Source of the DNA: an uncultured Verrucomicrobiales bacterium
GTDB lineage: Bacteria > Verrucomicrobiota > Verrucomicrobiia > Verrucomicrobiales > DEV007
Length of the DNA: 62,507 nt
Assembly (NCBI GenBank): GCA_943789025.1
Contig: CALSSN010000003.1
Coordinates: 1-62,507, forward strand
Direction: 5' to 3'
The translations under genes were made by a program, and so were the position numbers. Below are positions 17,376 to 26,025 of the stretch, piece after piece (the first letter of the stretch is position 1; each line of letters opens with the position of its first letter). The notes below the pieces were generated by a model. That model worked only from the letters and a program-made list of their open reading frames with translations, searched no databases and was not told the DNA's origin.

Positions 17376-18467
17376 ATGTCCAGCATAAAAGAATGCATCA
17401 CCGAGGCTCTCCAGGAAGTGAAATATCCCGGCTTCAGTCGGGACATCGTCTCATTTGGAATCATTAAAGAGATTGCTGTCGACGGCGGAGACGCGACGAT
17501 TAAGATGTCCCTCGCCACCCGGGATCCTGCTGTTCCTCAGAAAATTCATGATGAATCGATGGAGGCGCTCAAAGGGATTGAAGGGCTGGTCAGCGCCAAA
17601 ATTGACTTCGATATTCAGGAACCGCCGGAGGCGGCACCATCGTCTGGAGCCCCCTCTGCAGCTCAGTCGAACATTCCGGGCATCAAACACATCATCGCCG
17701 TAGCAAGCGGTAAAGGGGGGGTCGGAAAATCCACGGTGGCCTCGAATCTCGCTGCGGCTTTCGCCGCCGAGGGATCCCGTGTCGGGCTCTGTGACTGTGA
17801 TCTCTATGGGCCGAGTATTGCCCGCATGTTCGGAGTTGATGATGAAAGGCCGCTGGCCAATGAGCAAAACGAAATCATCCCTATTGAGGCGAATGGCCTC
17901 AAAATTATGTCGATGGGATTCCTCCTTGAAGACGATTCTCCCGTCATTGTACGAGGCCCCCTGGCGACTCGCTACATCCAGCAGTTCCTCCGGCAAGTGG
18001 CGTGGGGGAATCTAGACTACCTGATTCTTGATCTGCCCCCCGGCACGGGTGACATCCAGCTGACGATTGTCCAGACCGTAGCGCTCGATGGAGCCGTTAT
18101 TGTCACCACGCCCCAGGAGATTGCCCTGATCGATGCGCGTAAAGCCGCTGCGATGTTTGCTAAGGTGAATGTCGGGATCCTCGGGGTAATCGAGAACATG
18201 TCTTACTTCCTCTGCCCCGGGGACGGTGTTCGCTACCCGATTTTTGGTGAAGGCGGCGGGCAGCGTGAAGCGGAACGTCTCGGGGTTCCGCTGCTGGGAA
18301 AAGTGCCCATTGATATTCCGACCCGAAGCGCTGGTGACAACGGTCTTCCGATTACTCTGGCGACACTTGAGGAAAAAAATGACGACTCTAATCCAGCTGC
18401 TTCCGTCTTCCACGAGACATCGAAGAAGCTCGCTGCTATTCTTGCTGCTCAGGATGAAGCATCGTAG
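17376..18467 (+). CDS. Mrp/ApbC-type P-loop ATPase (iron-sulfur carrier)
   Basis: Scaffold or carrier delivering Fe-S clusters. The 363-residue product has an N-terminal MIP18/DUF59-like domain (residues 1-80), a Pro/Ala linker (83-100) and a MinD/Mrp ATPase domain. The deviant Walker A motif SGKGGVGKST is at 111-120, DCDLYGPSI and LILDLPPGTGD follow, and ENMSYF is intact. The usual CxxC cluster motif after ENMSYF appears here as CPGD, so only the first Cys remains, as in some other Mrp proteins. It lies downstream of rpoN and upstream of lspA, probably one transcript. Confidence 0.92.
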   Translation: MSSIKECITEALQEVKYPGFSRDIVSFGIIKEIAVDGGDATIKMSLATRDPAVPQKIHDESMEALKGIEGLVSAKIDFDIQEPPEAAPSSGAPSAAQSNIPGIKHIIAVASGKGGVGKSTVASNLAAAFAAEGSRVGLCDCDLYGPSIARMFGVDDERPLANEQNEIIPIEANGLKIMSMGFLLEDDSPVIVRGPLATRYIQQFLRQVAWGNLDYLILDLPPGTGDIQLTIVQTVALDGAVIVTTPQEIALIDARKAAAMFAKVNVGILGVIENMSYFLCPGDGVRYPIFGEGGGQREAERLGVPLLGKVPIDIPTRSAGDNGLPITLATLEEKNDDSNPAASVFHETSKKLAAILAAQDEAS

Positions 18468-18521
18468 CTCCCGTGGCCCATCCACCCCTCCTCGCGTAGC
18501 GACGCTGCACACAAGCGCACC

Positions 18522-19046
18522 ATGAAAACGGACTCGCAATTAGCTTCCCGCAAACCTTCCCTGAAGCTCCTCTGGGTGCTGGCTGTCCCTGCCTATCTTG
18601 CTGATCAAGCTACCAAGATGGCTATCGTCAAGAAGATCGCTGTGCACGAAGATGTGATTGAGGTCATTCCCGGATTTTTCTGGATCCACCACATCATGAA
18701 CACCGGTGTCGCATTTGGCATGGCAAATGGTGCAGCCCACTCGAACGTGATTTTCGGCGGGATCGCGATGGTCACCTGCGGCGCGATTCTTATCCTCTGG
18801 CGAAAAGGTTTTTTTCCTTCTCTGATCAGCCGGATTGCGGCGGCCTTGCTGATCGCCGGGGCGCTCGGAAACCTGACCGACAGAATTCGGCTCAGTTATG
18901 TTGTCGATTGGATCTCAGTGAATCTCAAGTTTATGCTCTGGCCATCTTTCAACCTCGCCGACGCTTATATCTGTATCGCTGCGGGCTTGATGATCCTCTC
19001 GAGTTTCCATGGGGAGGAGACACCGCAGAAAAAAAAGAGCTCCTAA
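18522..19046 (+). CDS. lspA: Lipoprotein signal peptidase (SPase II)
   Basis: Cuts the signal peptide from diacylglyceryl-modified prolipoproteins in the inner membrane. The 174-residue product has four transmembrane helices and both catalytic aspartates: Asp120 in GNLTDR and Asp147 in FNLADAY. The conserved NTGVAFGM segment is at residues 60-67. The basic tail (PQKKKSS) is cytoplasmic. It sits between the Mrp-type ATPase and an exported protease. The partner enzymes lnt and lgt are both in this window, about 35-38 kb away. Confidence 0.95.
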   Translation: MKTDSQLASRKPSLKLLWVLAVPAYLADQATKMAIVKKIAVHEDVIEVIPGFFWIHHIMNTGVAFGMANGAAHSNVIFGGIAMVTCGAILILWRKGFFPSLISRIAAALLIAGALGNLTDRIRLSYVVDWISVNLKFMLWPSFNLADAYICIAAGLMILSSFHGEETPQKKKSS

Positions 19047-19143
19047 TCCTAGCTATCCTACACCGTGGCTTCCAACGATACTAAGGCACGGAGTTGGCAG
19101 CTCTCCTTTGCTTCGACCCCCCACGCTCCTCCGATCAATAGGA

Positions 19144-20412
19144 ATGAACAGCCTGTCACGCTCTCTGACTTACCTCGTGGCAATTGCCTCACTTCAGTTC
19201 GGTTCATTACTGGGAGCAAAAGAGTTTCGCTTTCTATGTGACCTCGATCTTCTCTTTGACATCCCCGGTTGCTTCACTGCCCTGACTCCCGACCGTCTTG
19301 AAGAGCATTTTCCTAATCCAGAGGGGTTTAAAAGTGACCAGAACATTTTCTTTAACTGGTTGACTACGGACCGGTCGCGGGCGCACTTCGCACGAAAGCC
19401 TTTCGGGAATGTCACGTTAGAGCTCAGGATCTTCGAGCAGAAGGTCCGCATCGAGGAAGCCATTGTCGATTTCCAAGACGGCACATTCCTGGGCGCTACT
19501 CTTTCGGTCTACAATCGCGGCGACGCACGGGATATCAGCCAGGAGGAATTCGACCTCAGATATAAAGAGTGTGGAAGGCAGCTCAGCACCCGTCTCGGGG
19601 TGCGCCCGTTCACCAAAAAGGCAAATCCATCACATGGGCTTCTCACCGAGGGCTACACGTGGACCTCCGAGCTCGGGATGGCAATTCTCGAGCACAATCC
19701 GGGCGCTCAGGATGGTGATATTGAATTTCTCAGACTGCGCGTGATGCGCAGAGATGCCCGTGGCCCGCTCGGTGCCGCCATGCGTGCTCGTAGCAGTGCT
19801 TCAGTGCGCCTCTCAGCGCTTCCAGCCAACGTCAAGCATCAAGAAGGAGCCTGCATCATCTCTGGGATTCCCATGGTCGATCAGGGAGCAAAAGGCTACT
19901 GTGTGGTGGCATCCACCCAGCGTCTGTTTGAATACTATGGAATTCCCTGTGACATGCACCAACTCGCGCAAATCGCCGGCTCAGACGCCGCTGCCGGGAC
20001 CAGCCCGATTGCCATGGCAGAGGGGCTGAAAAAGATCGTTTATCGCTTTAAAACGCGCTTCAAGATTCTCTGCCTTCCCTACAGTGACGGCCGGCTCAGA
20101 GAAGTCGACCACGATTTCCGTCCGGGCGATACCTTCGACAGGAAGGCGTTCTCCAAAGAAATTCGTCGCTACATTGACGATGGCATCCCCCTGCTCTGGA
20201 GTCTTCAACTTGGCAGAGTGCCGGAAGTGCCGCCAACTGCACCGCAGACCTCAGGTGGGCATATGCGAATCATCACCGGATATAACGACGATACTGGCGA
20301 CCTCTACTTCTCCGACTCGTGGGGAGCAGGGCACGAGCGAAAGCGCATGTCCGAAGACAACGCCTTCCTTGCCACCACCGGCCTCTATGTCCTGCATCCG
20401 ACCGTCCGGTGA
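19144..20412 (+). CDS. Exported C39-like cysteine peptidase
   Basis: The start at 19144 is preceded by AGGA and gives 422 residues with a signal peptide (cleavage near LLGA-KE). The longer open frame from 19009 overlaps lspA and has an unlikely basic start. Residues 25-225 form an unrecognised domain. From about 232 a papain-like C39 domain follows with a visible triad: Cys253 in GAKGYCVVAS, His373 in SGGHMRIITGY and Asp391 in YFSDSWG. No transporter domain is attached, so it is not an ABC-type bacteriocin exporter. It may process or bind exported proteins; the substrate is unknown. It lies about 100 bp downstream of lspA. Confidence 0.75.
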   Translation: MNSLSRSLTYLVAIASLQFGSLLGAKEFRFLCDLDLLFDIPGCFTALTPDRLEEHFPNPEGFKSDQNIFFNWLTTDRSRAHFARKPFGNVTLELRIFEQKVRIEEAIVDFQDGTFLGATLSVYNRGDARDISQEEFDLRYKECGRQLSTRLGVRPFTKKANPSHGLLTEGYTWTSELGMAILEHNPGAQDGDIEFLRLRVMRRDARGPLGAAMRARSSASVRLSALPANVKHQEGACIISGIPMVDQGAKGYCVVASTQRLFEYYGIPCDMHQLAQIAGSDAAAGTSPIAMAEGLKKIVYRFKTRFKILCLPYSDGRLREVDHDFRPGDTFDRKAFSKEIRRYIDDGIPLLWSLQLGRVPEVPPTAPQTSGGHMRIITGYNDDTGDLYFSDSWGAGHERKRMSEDNAFLATTGLYVLHPTVR

Positions 20413-20602
20413 TACGAAGAAGCTGGGTGCTCTGCTAGGCGTTCTCAGACGATCCGACTGGGTTATGTGATCGCGAAGCGTGCAACTCTCACCCGCTGTC
20501 TGTCTCGCTCCACAACCAAGGCTGGAAACTCAAGCCGAAGGAATTCGGTCTCCCCTGATTTTTGCACGAGAGAGCAAATTCACTTCTTATTCAGAGTATC
20601 TC

Positions 20603-20630
20603 TTGCCGAAGACTGCAAGTAGGGTATTCT
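20603..20630 (+). promoter_or_regulatory. Candidate promoter of the Cys-rich lipoprotein
   Basis: TTGCCG at 20603 and TATTCT at 20625 are spaced 16 bp. Transcription would begin close to the ATG at 20638, making the message leaderless or nearly so. Weak matches; speculative. Confidence 0.25.
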
Positions 20631-20637
20631 TTCCGAT

Positions 20638-20796
20638 ATGAAGAAAAAAAGCCTACAACTCGTTCGTTTTCTCGTGGTGGCCTTCACTGCTGCAGCCCTC
20701 AGTTCCTGCAGTACTCCTTGCAAAAAATCCGAATGCAGTGGTGGTGGCGCTTCAGCCGCTCCCTCATGCTGTTCAGAGCCTGGTTGCTGTCACTAA
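20638..20796 (+). CDS. Small cysteine-rich lipoprotein, 52 residues
   Basis: A short gene that is easily missed. The basic start MKKKSLQLVR is followed by a hydrophobic helix (FLVVAFTAAA) and a lipobox-type LSSC, with lipidation predicted at Cys24. The 28-residue mature part contains seven more cysteines after the lipid Cys (a CKKSEC pair, a CC pair, then a final CC) and ends in CCH, separated by Ser/Gly/Ala. It has no aromatic residues and looks metal-binding or disulfide-rich. An isolated gene with a promoter-like sequence just upstream. The signal peptide plus cysteine spacing makes a chance frame unlikely. Function unknown. Confidence 0.75.
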   Translation: MKKKSLQLVRFLVVAFTAAALSSCSTPCKKSECSGGGASAAPSCCSEPGCCH

Positions 20797-21003
20797 GTAA
20801 AAAGAAGAGTAGATTAGAGACCTGCTGACGGTTCACGCTCCGATCGAACGTCTCAATGTCTCTCTCTTCTGAGGTGACGAGAAGGCGCAATTAGTAAGTC
20901 GCAAATGGTAAGACGGCTCTCGTGACCCAAGTTGTCGATCGTTGCAGCGTTTCTAAGCCTCGAGCTTTTAAGAGAGGGCCAAGAGGCGAGAAGCCGAAGT
21001 TCC

Positions 21004-21882
21004 TCATGAAGCGAGAAATCGCCGGCGCTGGGAATGGCGAGGCGGTGTGTTATCCCACTGGGGATGTAGGATAGGTTCCTTGATCTTCCCGGGAAGAGCT
21101 TCGGCAGGTTGCCTATGCGGTGCCAGCGGCGGAGATGGGAAAGCGGGGGAATGATTCGCAGGCTTCATCGCTGAAGTATCTCGCGAATTCGAATTCCCAT
21201 AGGCCGAACCTTCGATCGATGCCCCTGTGCTTGTTGTATGGATGGCTCTTCCAGCGCCTCCTGCCGCCCGCCGCAGACTTAGAAGCTCACGGATGCTCGA
21301 TGCTGCCGCGGGTTGCGCCATTGATACAGATTGAGCTAGGGGCTGTTCCTTGGATCTGCGGAAGGAGGACTCGTCAGCAAAACTGAAAAGAGCTGCATCT
21401 TCGGGAGTCACCGGCCGGGCAGCAAAGGAATACCCCTTCATCCGCTCTCCTTCCCTAGCTTGAACGACCAGTGAAAGTGCCGCAAAGCAGAGGGCGAGAG
21501 AGCCAAGCACGACTGCTTTCCCCCACCCTTGGTGAGCCGATGAAAGCGATGGCACCTGCTGAACCACTAACTGGCCGCCGCCGATAAGAAACCTGGGAGT
21601 GGATCGAGCTGCTCTTTGATTGCTGAGAAGCTGGAGAGTGGAGAACCCGGCGAGGAAGCACCCCGCATAACAGCAGCAAAGAGCCAGCGTCAGAGAGGCG
21701 GCAAAAAAAAGCCCGATCGACACGGCAAGAAGAAGAACCAGTGCCGGAAACTGCAGCCGATTGCTCTTACGGGACTGGAAATGCGGCAGGATTCCGCGGT
21801 TTTTGGATCCCGCGTGACCGGTTCCAGGGCTTGGATCAAGAATCCGTGATGGCGTGGTGAGTTGGCTGTTGTGTGATGTCAT
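21004..21882 (-). CDS. Hypothetical membrane protein with disordered tail
   Basis: A 292-residue frame that I do not recognise. Two hydrophobic spans are visible, at about residues 45-80 (including a CCCYAGC cluster) and 120-140. The remaining 150 residues are Ser/Ala/Pro/Arg-rich and look disordered. The absence of any credible competing frame and the clear membrane spans favour a real gene. The low-complexity C-terminus could also be poorly conserved or partly out of frame. The upstream 240 bp before repeat A3 contain nothing recognisable. Confidence 0.45.
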   Translation of the reverse strand: MTSHNSQLTTPSRILDPSPGTGHAGSKNRGILPHFQSRKSNRLQFPALVLLLAVSIGLFFAASLTLALCCCYAGCFLAGFSTLQLLSNQRAARSTPRFLIGGGQLVVQQVPSLSSAHQGWGKAVVLGSLALCFAALSLVVQAREGERMKGYSFAARPVTPEDAALFSFADESSFRRSKEQPLAQSVSMAQPAAASSIRELLSLRRAAGGAGRAIHTTSTGASIEGSAYGNSNSRDTSAMKPANHSPAFPSPPLAPHRQPAEALPGKIKEPILHPQWDNTPPRHSQRRRFLAS

Positions 21883-22122
21883 CGTGTTGTGTGTGTTTGG
21901 TTTTTGTTGGGAGATCGCGAAGTCGGATGCTTCGCATGAACACTGTTCATATACACAATATTTAAGAGACTGCCAGAAAAAAATTTCGGAACCTCACTTT
22001 TTCGCAAGCAGCTTTTCGATTCCACGCGCCAGAAGCGACGCATTTCCTGTCCTGACTGAACAAGTGAAAACGGACATCGATAAATCTTTTATGTCATTAA
22101 ACCTCAGTTGTTTAAAAAGAAT

Positions 22123-22376
22123 GCCTTCGTCCCCTTCGGGGTGCGTGCTGAAACGTGAGGATGACCGCGTCTTGTCATCTTGTGCAGGCAGCTCTGAGCG
22201 AGGGTGAAAATGGGAGCGTAGATAAGCAAGATGGGCGGACAGAGGCGAAGCCAGATCTCTGGATTGGCCTTACCGCCCTTAGGCCCGAGATCCATGGTCG
22301 CAAGCTTCTTCTGAAGAAACGTTGCGAAAAACCTCATTCTATCGTTCTCTGGCTAACTGGCCTCAGGTAGAGAAAC
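22123..22376 (-). repeat. Dispersed repeat family A, copy 3 (inverted)
   Basis: Read on the minus strand it matches copies 1 and 2: GAAGCTTGCGACCATGG, then TCTCGGGCCT, TCTGTCCGCCCATCTTGCTT, CTACGCTCCCATTTTCAC, ACAAGATGACAA and CACGTTTCAG followed by CACCCCGAAGG. It is the most diverged copy but spans the full element. It lies in the intergenic gap between two minus-strand genes. Confidence 0.8.
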
Positions 22377-22502
22377 TCGTAACACTTAGGCCCGCCTGCC
22401 CCTCTCTCGGCGACAAAGCATCCAAACAAAAACCGCCCCCTATGAGCTCAGGCTGAATTTCATGAATTACTAGCCGCTTCGCCACCTTCGCAACGGCCCG
22501 GG

Positions 22503-23525
22503 CTAATACATCATCGTCTGCTCTGGCTCTTCGGTCTCAAGCATTTCCTCAGCGAGGAGGATCGGAACGGTCGAGCCGTCCTCAAGCCTGTAGGCCATAT
22601 GCCCTTTCACTTTCACCCACCCCATCTCCTGGAACTCCGGAGGGGTTTTTCCGAACTCGACAGGGATGGCCAGCGGACGCGCATCTGCTGCGCAGCACTC
22701 AATAAAAATTCGAAAGATCCGCACGCGGGTGCCGTCCGGGTTGTTGAACTTTTCCGGCATCGCCTGAGCGATCGTAACTACCGGTTGCCCCTCAAGGACG
22801 CGCCGGACTTCAAGATCCCCCGCGGTGTAATAGAGTTCCGGGACTTCCAGCTCGAAATACCCCTCCGCGTCACGGTCCACCTGCGCCTCAAGATCTGCCA
22901 AACTAAAGGCGCCAATATCCGAAGTCGTCATCTCCTCGCCTTCCTTCCCCGGATCAGTGGTCTGGCTACGCCCGCTTCTTCCCTGCGTACTCGCGCGCTC
23001 TCCGGTGCTACGAGCGAGCGACTTGTCAGCCCGACTTGCCTCATAACCTGGACGATAAAGGCCCTTGTTCATGATAGCTTGAGGACTGAACTCATGCGGT
23101 GAAAAAAAGGCGGCGTAGCTGACCGTTCCGCAGATCATAAAAGTTGCGATAACTGTTGATGTCATGGATTCGCCACCGAAGAAAGCATGGTGGTGATCGC
23201 TGTCAGCCTCATCTCTTTCATGATTGCCTTGGCGGCCTTTCTCATCATGGCCATGCCCTCGTTCGCCATGGTCATGGTGGTGCTGGTCGTCGTCGCAATG
23301 TCCGCAATCTTCATGATCAGAGGAGCCCGCCCTGCGCCCGAGAGTGAGAAGATTGAAGAGGCCGATGATAATGAGGACAACTCCAGCGATCAGACAATGG
23401 TCGCGGAAGTTTGTATCGAGGTATTTTGCCAGTAGTCCGGTGAGGTAGTACGCCAGCATGACTCCCCCCATGACGAAAGCCACGAGGGATCCGAGAAGAT
23501 AAGCCTTACGTTCGGAGGTGGACAT
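22503..23525 (-). CDS. YcgQ/TIGR03943-like membrane protein with His-rich loop
   Basis: A 340-residue protein that accompanies UPF0718 permeases in many bacteria. Two N-terminal transmembrane helices (about residues 9-32 and 44-62) are followed by a striking His/Asp/Cys/Glu-rich stretch at 71-113, containing HEDCGHCDDDQHHHDHGE and HGHDE. A third helix lies at about 122-140. The remaining C-terminal domain is extracytoplasmic and resembles the DUF1980 C-terminus (DGTRVRIFRIFIECCAADARPL). It lies 48 bp downstream of the permease gene and is probably co-transcribed. Known pairs of this type are often linked to zinc limitation; the metal role here is inferred from the histidines. Confidence 0.8.
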   Translation of the reverse strand: MSTSERKAYLLGSLVAFVMGGVMLAYYLTGLLAKYLDTNFRDHCLIAGVVLIIIGLFNLLTLGRRAGSSDHEDCGHCDDDQHHHDHGERGHGHDEKGRQGNHERDEADSDHHHAFFGGESMTSTVIATFMICGTVSYAAFFSPHEFSPQAIMNKGLYRPGYEASRADKSLARSTGERASTQGRSGRSQTTDPGKEGEEMTTSDIGAFSLADLEAQVDRDAEGYFELEVPELYYTAGDLEVRRVLEGQPVVTIAQAMPEKFNNPDGTRVRIFRIFIECCAADARPLAIPVEFGKTPPEFQEMGWVKVKGHMAYRLEDGSTVPILLAEEMLETEEPEQTMMY

Positions 23526-23573
23526 GGATTCTGGTGACTGCGGGAGAAATAAAAAAAGTCGAATTGGATCGCC

Positions 23574-24599
23574 TTACGGGGTGGCTAAGGTCCAAGCGAA
23601 GCTCAATAAAATGACGAGCGTGAACACTCCGGCAACGAGAGCCACCACGAAACTCCTCTGGAAGACGGCGAGATACATAAAGACAAGTTTGATGTCCATC
23701 ATCGGCCCGAAAACGAGAAAGGAGAGTTTTGCCACCTGTGAAAAAAGATGCATGGTCGCTGCGATAAAGGCGTCGGAGGTGCTGCAGAGCGAGAGGACAA
23801 AAGCGAGCAGCATCATGGCTGGCACCGCAACCAGATCGTTTCCAGCGATCGGATCGAGAAGCGCCTGGTCGAACTGGGTATTGAACACCGCGGTGATGAG
23901 AACACCGAGGATAAAATACATCGTAGTGTCGCAGAAATCGCGCAGAGACATCCGCATGGCGTGAATGAGTTTGGCATCGGCCGCTGCAGCTGCGCCGCCG
24001 CTGCCACCGTGGTGATGGTCATGATTGTGCGAGTGGGCTTGTGATTGCTCATGTCCCTGATCAGCATGCTCGTGGTCATGTGCGGAAACTTTTTTCTTCC
24101 CCTCCGCAGCTTGCCGCTGGCTGACAGACTTCTCAATTCCAGCAAGAACCGGGCTGCTGAGGACCTTGCGCACAGGGAGACGGGAAACGAGGAACCCGAC
24201 GATGACAGCGATGAGATAGGCCATCAGAATTCGGGAAATAGTGACAAAGGTCGCATCCTGACCTTGGAAGGCTGAATAGGTGCTGATCGCGACAATCGGG
24301 TTGATGATCGGGGCAGCCAGCATGTAGGTGATGGCGCAGCCAACCGGCAGCCCTTTCTGCACAAGGCGACGGATGACCGGAACAACGGCGCATTCACAAA
24401 CCGGAAAAAGCACCCCAAGAAACCCGCAGAGAAGGATAGCTTTTCCTCGGCTGGCAGGCAGAAGGCGTTCCATGGCACTCGCCGGGAGGTAGGCGCCGAC
24501 GAATCCTGAGATCAGCGTGCCGAGAAGAATGTAAGGAGCGCCCTCGAAAAGAATCGAGAGAAAGGCTACCAGTATGTCTCCCTGCGGGCTCGGACTCAT
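23574..24599 (-). CDS. UPF0718/ArsP_1-type permease with His-rich cytoplasmic loop
   Basis: A 341-residue permease with about eight transmembrane helices. The family signature GVLFPVCECAVVPVIRRL is at residues 62-79 and carries the conserved paired cysteines. A second half with similar helices begins near residue 212. The loop between halves (174-197) is almost all His, Asp, Glu, Gln and Ser and closely resembles the loop of its neighbour. Family members are predicted permeases, some tied to arsenic or zinc handling. It is the first gene of a two-gene unit with the YcgQ-like protein. I see no recognisable Zur or ArsR box upstream. Confidence 0.85.
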   Translation of the reverse strand: MSPSPQGDILVAFLSILFEGAPYILLGTLISGFVGAYLPASAMERLLPASRGKAILLCGFLGVLFPVCECAVVPVIRRLVQKGLPVGCAITYMLAAPIINPIVAISTYSAFQGQDATFVTISRILMAYLIAVIVGFLVSRLPVRKVLSSPVLAGIEKSVSQRQAAEGKKKVSAHDHEHADQGHEQSQAHSHNHDHHHGGSGGAAAAADAKLIHAMRMSLRDFCDTTMYFILGVLITAVFNTQFDQALLDPIAGNDLVAVPAMMLLAFVLSLCSTSDAFIAATMHLFSQVAKLSFLVFGPMMDIKLVFMYLAVFQRSFVVALVAGVFTLVILLSFAWTLATP

Positions 24600-24686
24600 T
24601 GGCTGGACAGTCGGATGATGCTAGCGGATGGAGCCTCTCTCACGTTTTATTTACCACGAAATTATCCGACCTGCGCGCCTGCGTGC

Positions 24687-25314
24687 CTATGCAGATTCCG
24701 GGCTCGGTGAGGGATGATGCGTCCGGTGCCTTCGCACCCACGGAACCGAGAGATCTGGGCTGAAGCGGTTGCCCCGTTGCCCGAGATTGTGGGCCATAAG
24801 GAGCAGAGCCCCGAAACCAAGATCACTGATCAACGCATTTCGAAAAAAGATCCAGGTGGGAGGGAAGCCCCGGCTGCCCAATCGTGAGTGCCTGCAGCCA
24901 TCCAGAGACACTTTTTGCATACTCCGGCGAGAGCAGCCAGCTGGCTGAGTTTGTCACAAGGTAGAAGCCCACAGAAACTCCGAGAAGGCGCCCGACAAGA
25001 CCAAGTCCTGTGGCTGTTCTCTGAAGACGCGCACCCCAGAAGATCGCCAGACCAATGCAGAGGTAACAGGTGATCAGGATCCCCGCATAATCCATGAGGC
25101 TCCGGCCGACACAGAGAGCATCGCCTGCTAAGACGCCGCCGAGAACAATCCAGCGAGTCCTCCCGGGAAGCAGGGCACCCCCCAGGAAAGCAAGCGCCAT
25201 CACCGGCGAAACATTGACCCACCAACCGGCAACGGCTCCGGACTGGGTCAGGAAACGAAGAAGAAGCGCGGCGGCAATGAGGAGAAAAACGGGAAGGTGG
25301 CGGCGGAGATTCAT
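24687..25314 (-). CDS. DUF6580-like membrane protein, interrupted by a frameshift
   Basis: From ATG 25314 (MNLRRHLPVFLL) the first frame encodes about 150 residues with several membrane helices and the characteristic NVSPVMALAFLGGALL block. It then runs into a short nonsense tail and a stop near 24823. The neighbouring frame continues as PPTWIFFRNALISDLGFG and GALLLMAHNLG, the expected final part of this family, to a stop at 24687. Removing one C from the run CTTCCCTCCC (minus strand, 24858-24866) joins them as GLPPTWIFFRN. The repaired protein would be about 208 residues. Function of the family is unknown; some members resemble energy-coupling-factor-like membrane proteins. The longer open frame to 25530 is not family-like. 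Confidence 0.75.
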
Positions 25315-25456
25315 CGGCGGATTGTTGTGGATGATAGCACAACAAAAAGCAGAGGCCACCCCGCAGGACGGCCCCTGGAAAAGTGTCTTTCCCTTGGCGC
25401 CTTCGTAAATTGGCGTTTGAGGGCCGTGCGGCGAGAGGCGAGAGAGGCAAACAATG

Positions 25457-25705
25457 CTACGCCGAGGCCTCTTTGCGCGCCTTCTTAATGAGGCTGGCAA
25501 CTGTCTCGGACGCCTTAGCGCCATTTCCAAGCCATTTCTCGGCCTTCTCCAGGTCGACTGAAAACTCGGATTCTTGCATCGGGTTGTAGTTTCCGATCAC
25601 CTCGATGAAGCGCCCATCGCGACGGGCACGACTGTCGGCAGCGACAATATGATAGAATGGGCGGTCTTTGGAACCTGCTCTGCGGAGTCTGAGTGCTACG
25701 GCCAT
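25457..25705 (-). CDS. rpsP: 30S ribosomal protein S16
   Basis: Small-subunit protein needed for 30S assembly. The start at 25705 ([21 protein letters not shown]) gives 82 residues, the usual length; the open frame to 25771 adds a non-conserved leader. The [14 protein letters not shown] stretch and the [15 protein letters not shown] helix are typical. The usual operon partners rimM, trmD and rplS are not here, so rpsP is separated from them. It precedes the DUF6580-like gene by 140 bp. Confidence 0.96.
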   Translation of the reverse strand: MAVALRLRRAGSKDRPFYHIVAADSRARRDGRFIEVIGNYNPMQESEFSVDLEKAEKWLGNGAKASETVASLIKKARKEASA

Positions 25706-26025
25706 CTGAGTAAATAAAATGTTCGGGTCCGGCATACATTCGGCCGGGGCGTAGAAGATACGCATATGCAAAGAGAATCAAGGCTTATTTCACGGTATGG
25801 ACAACGGAGATAGCGTGTATCCGACCGCCTTTCTTTCGGTCCCTGGCCCAGGATGAAGCCGCCCCTCAAGTCGTTTTCCCTGCCTTTCCGGATCATTCCA
25901 GATTTTGCTGAAAAAATCCTCGACCATAGATCCCCATCGGGGCCACTCAAAACATTCTCTTTTACATCACTCCCAACCATCTCACTCCCCTGCTCAGCAC
26001 ACCCAGATTCAGGAATCAGATCCGC
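25706..26025. other. Non-coding gap between the ksgA-Nudix gene and rpsP
   Basis: About 320 bp with no convincing gene on either strand. A short GC hairpin (GACCG ... CGGTC, near 25827-25845) is the only structure I see. The region presumably carries the rpsP promoter, but no good consensus is visible. No match to either repeat family. Confidence 0.5.

Noticed and set aside
22599..23102. Plus-strand frame of 167 codons
   Set aside because: It is the antisense of the YcgQ-like gene; no independent features.
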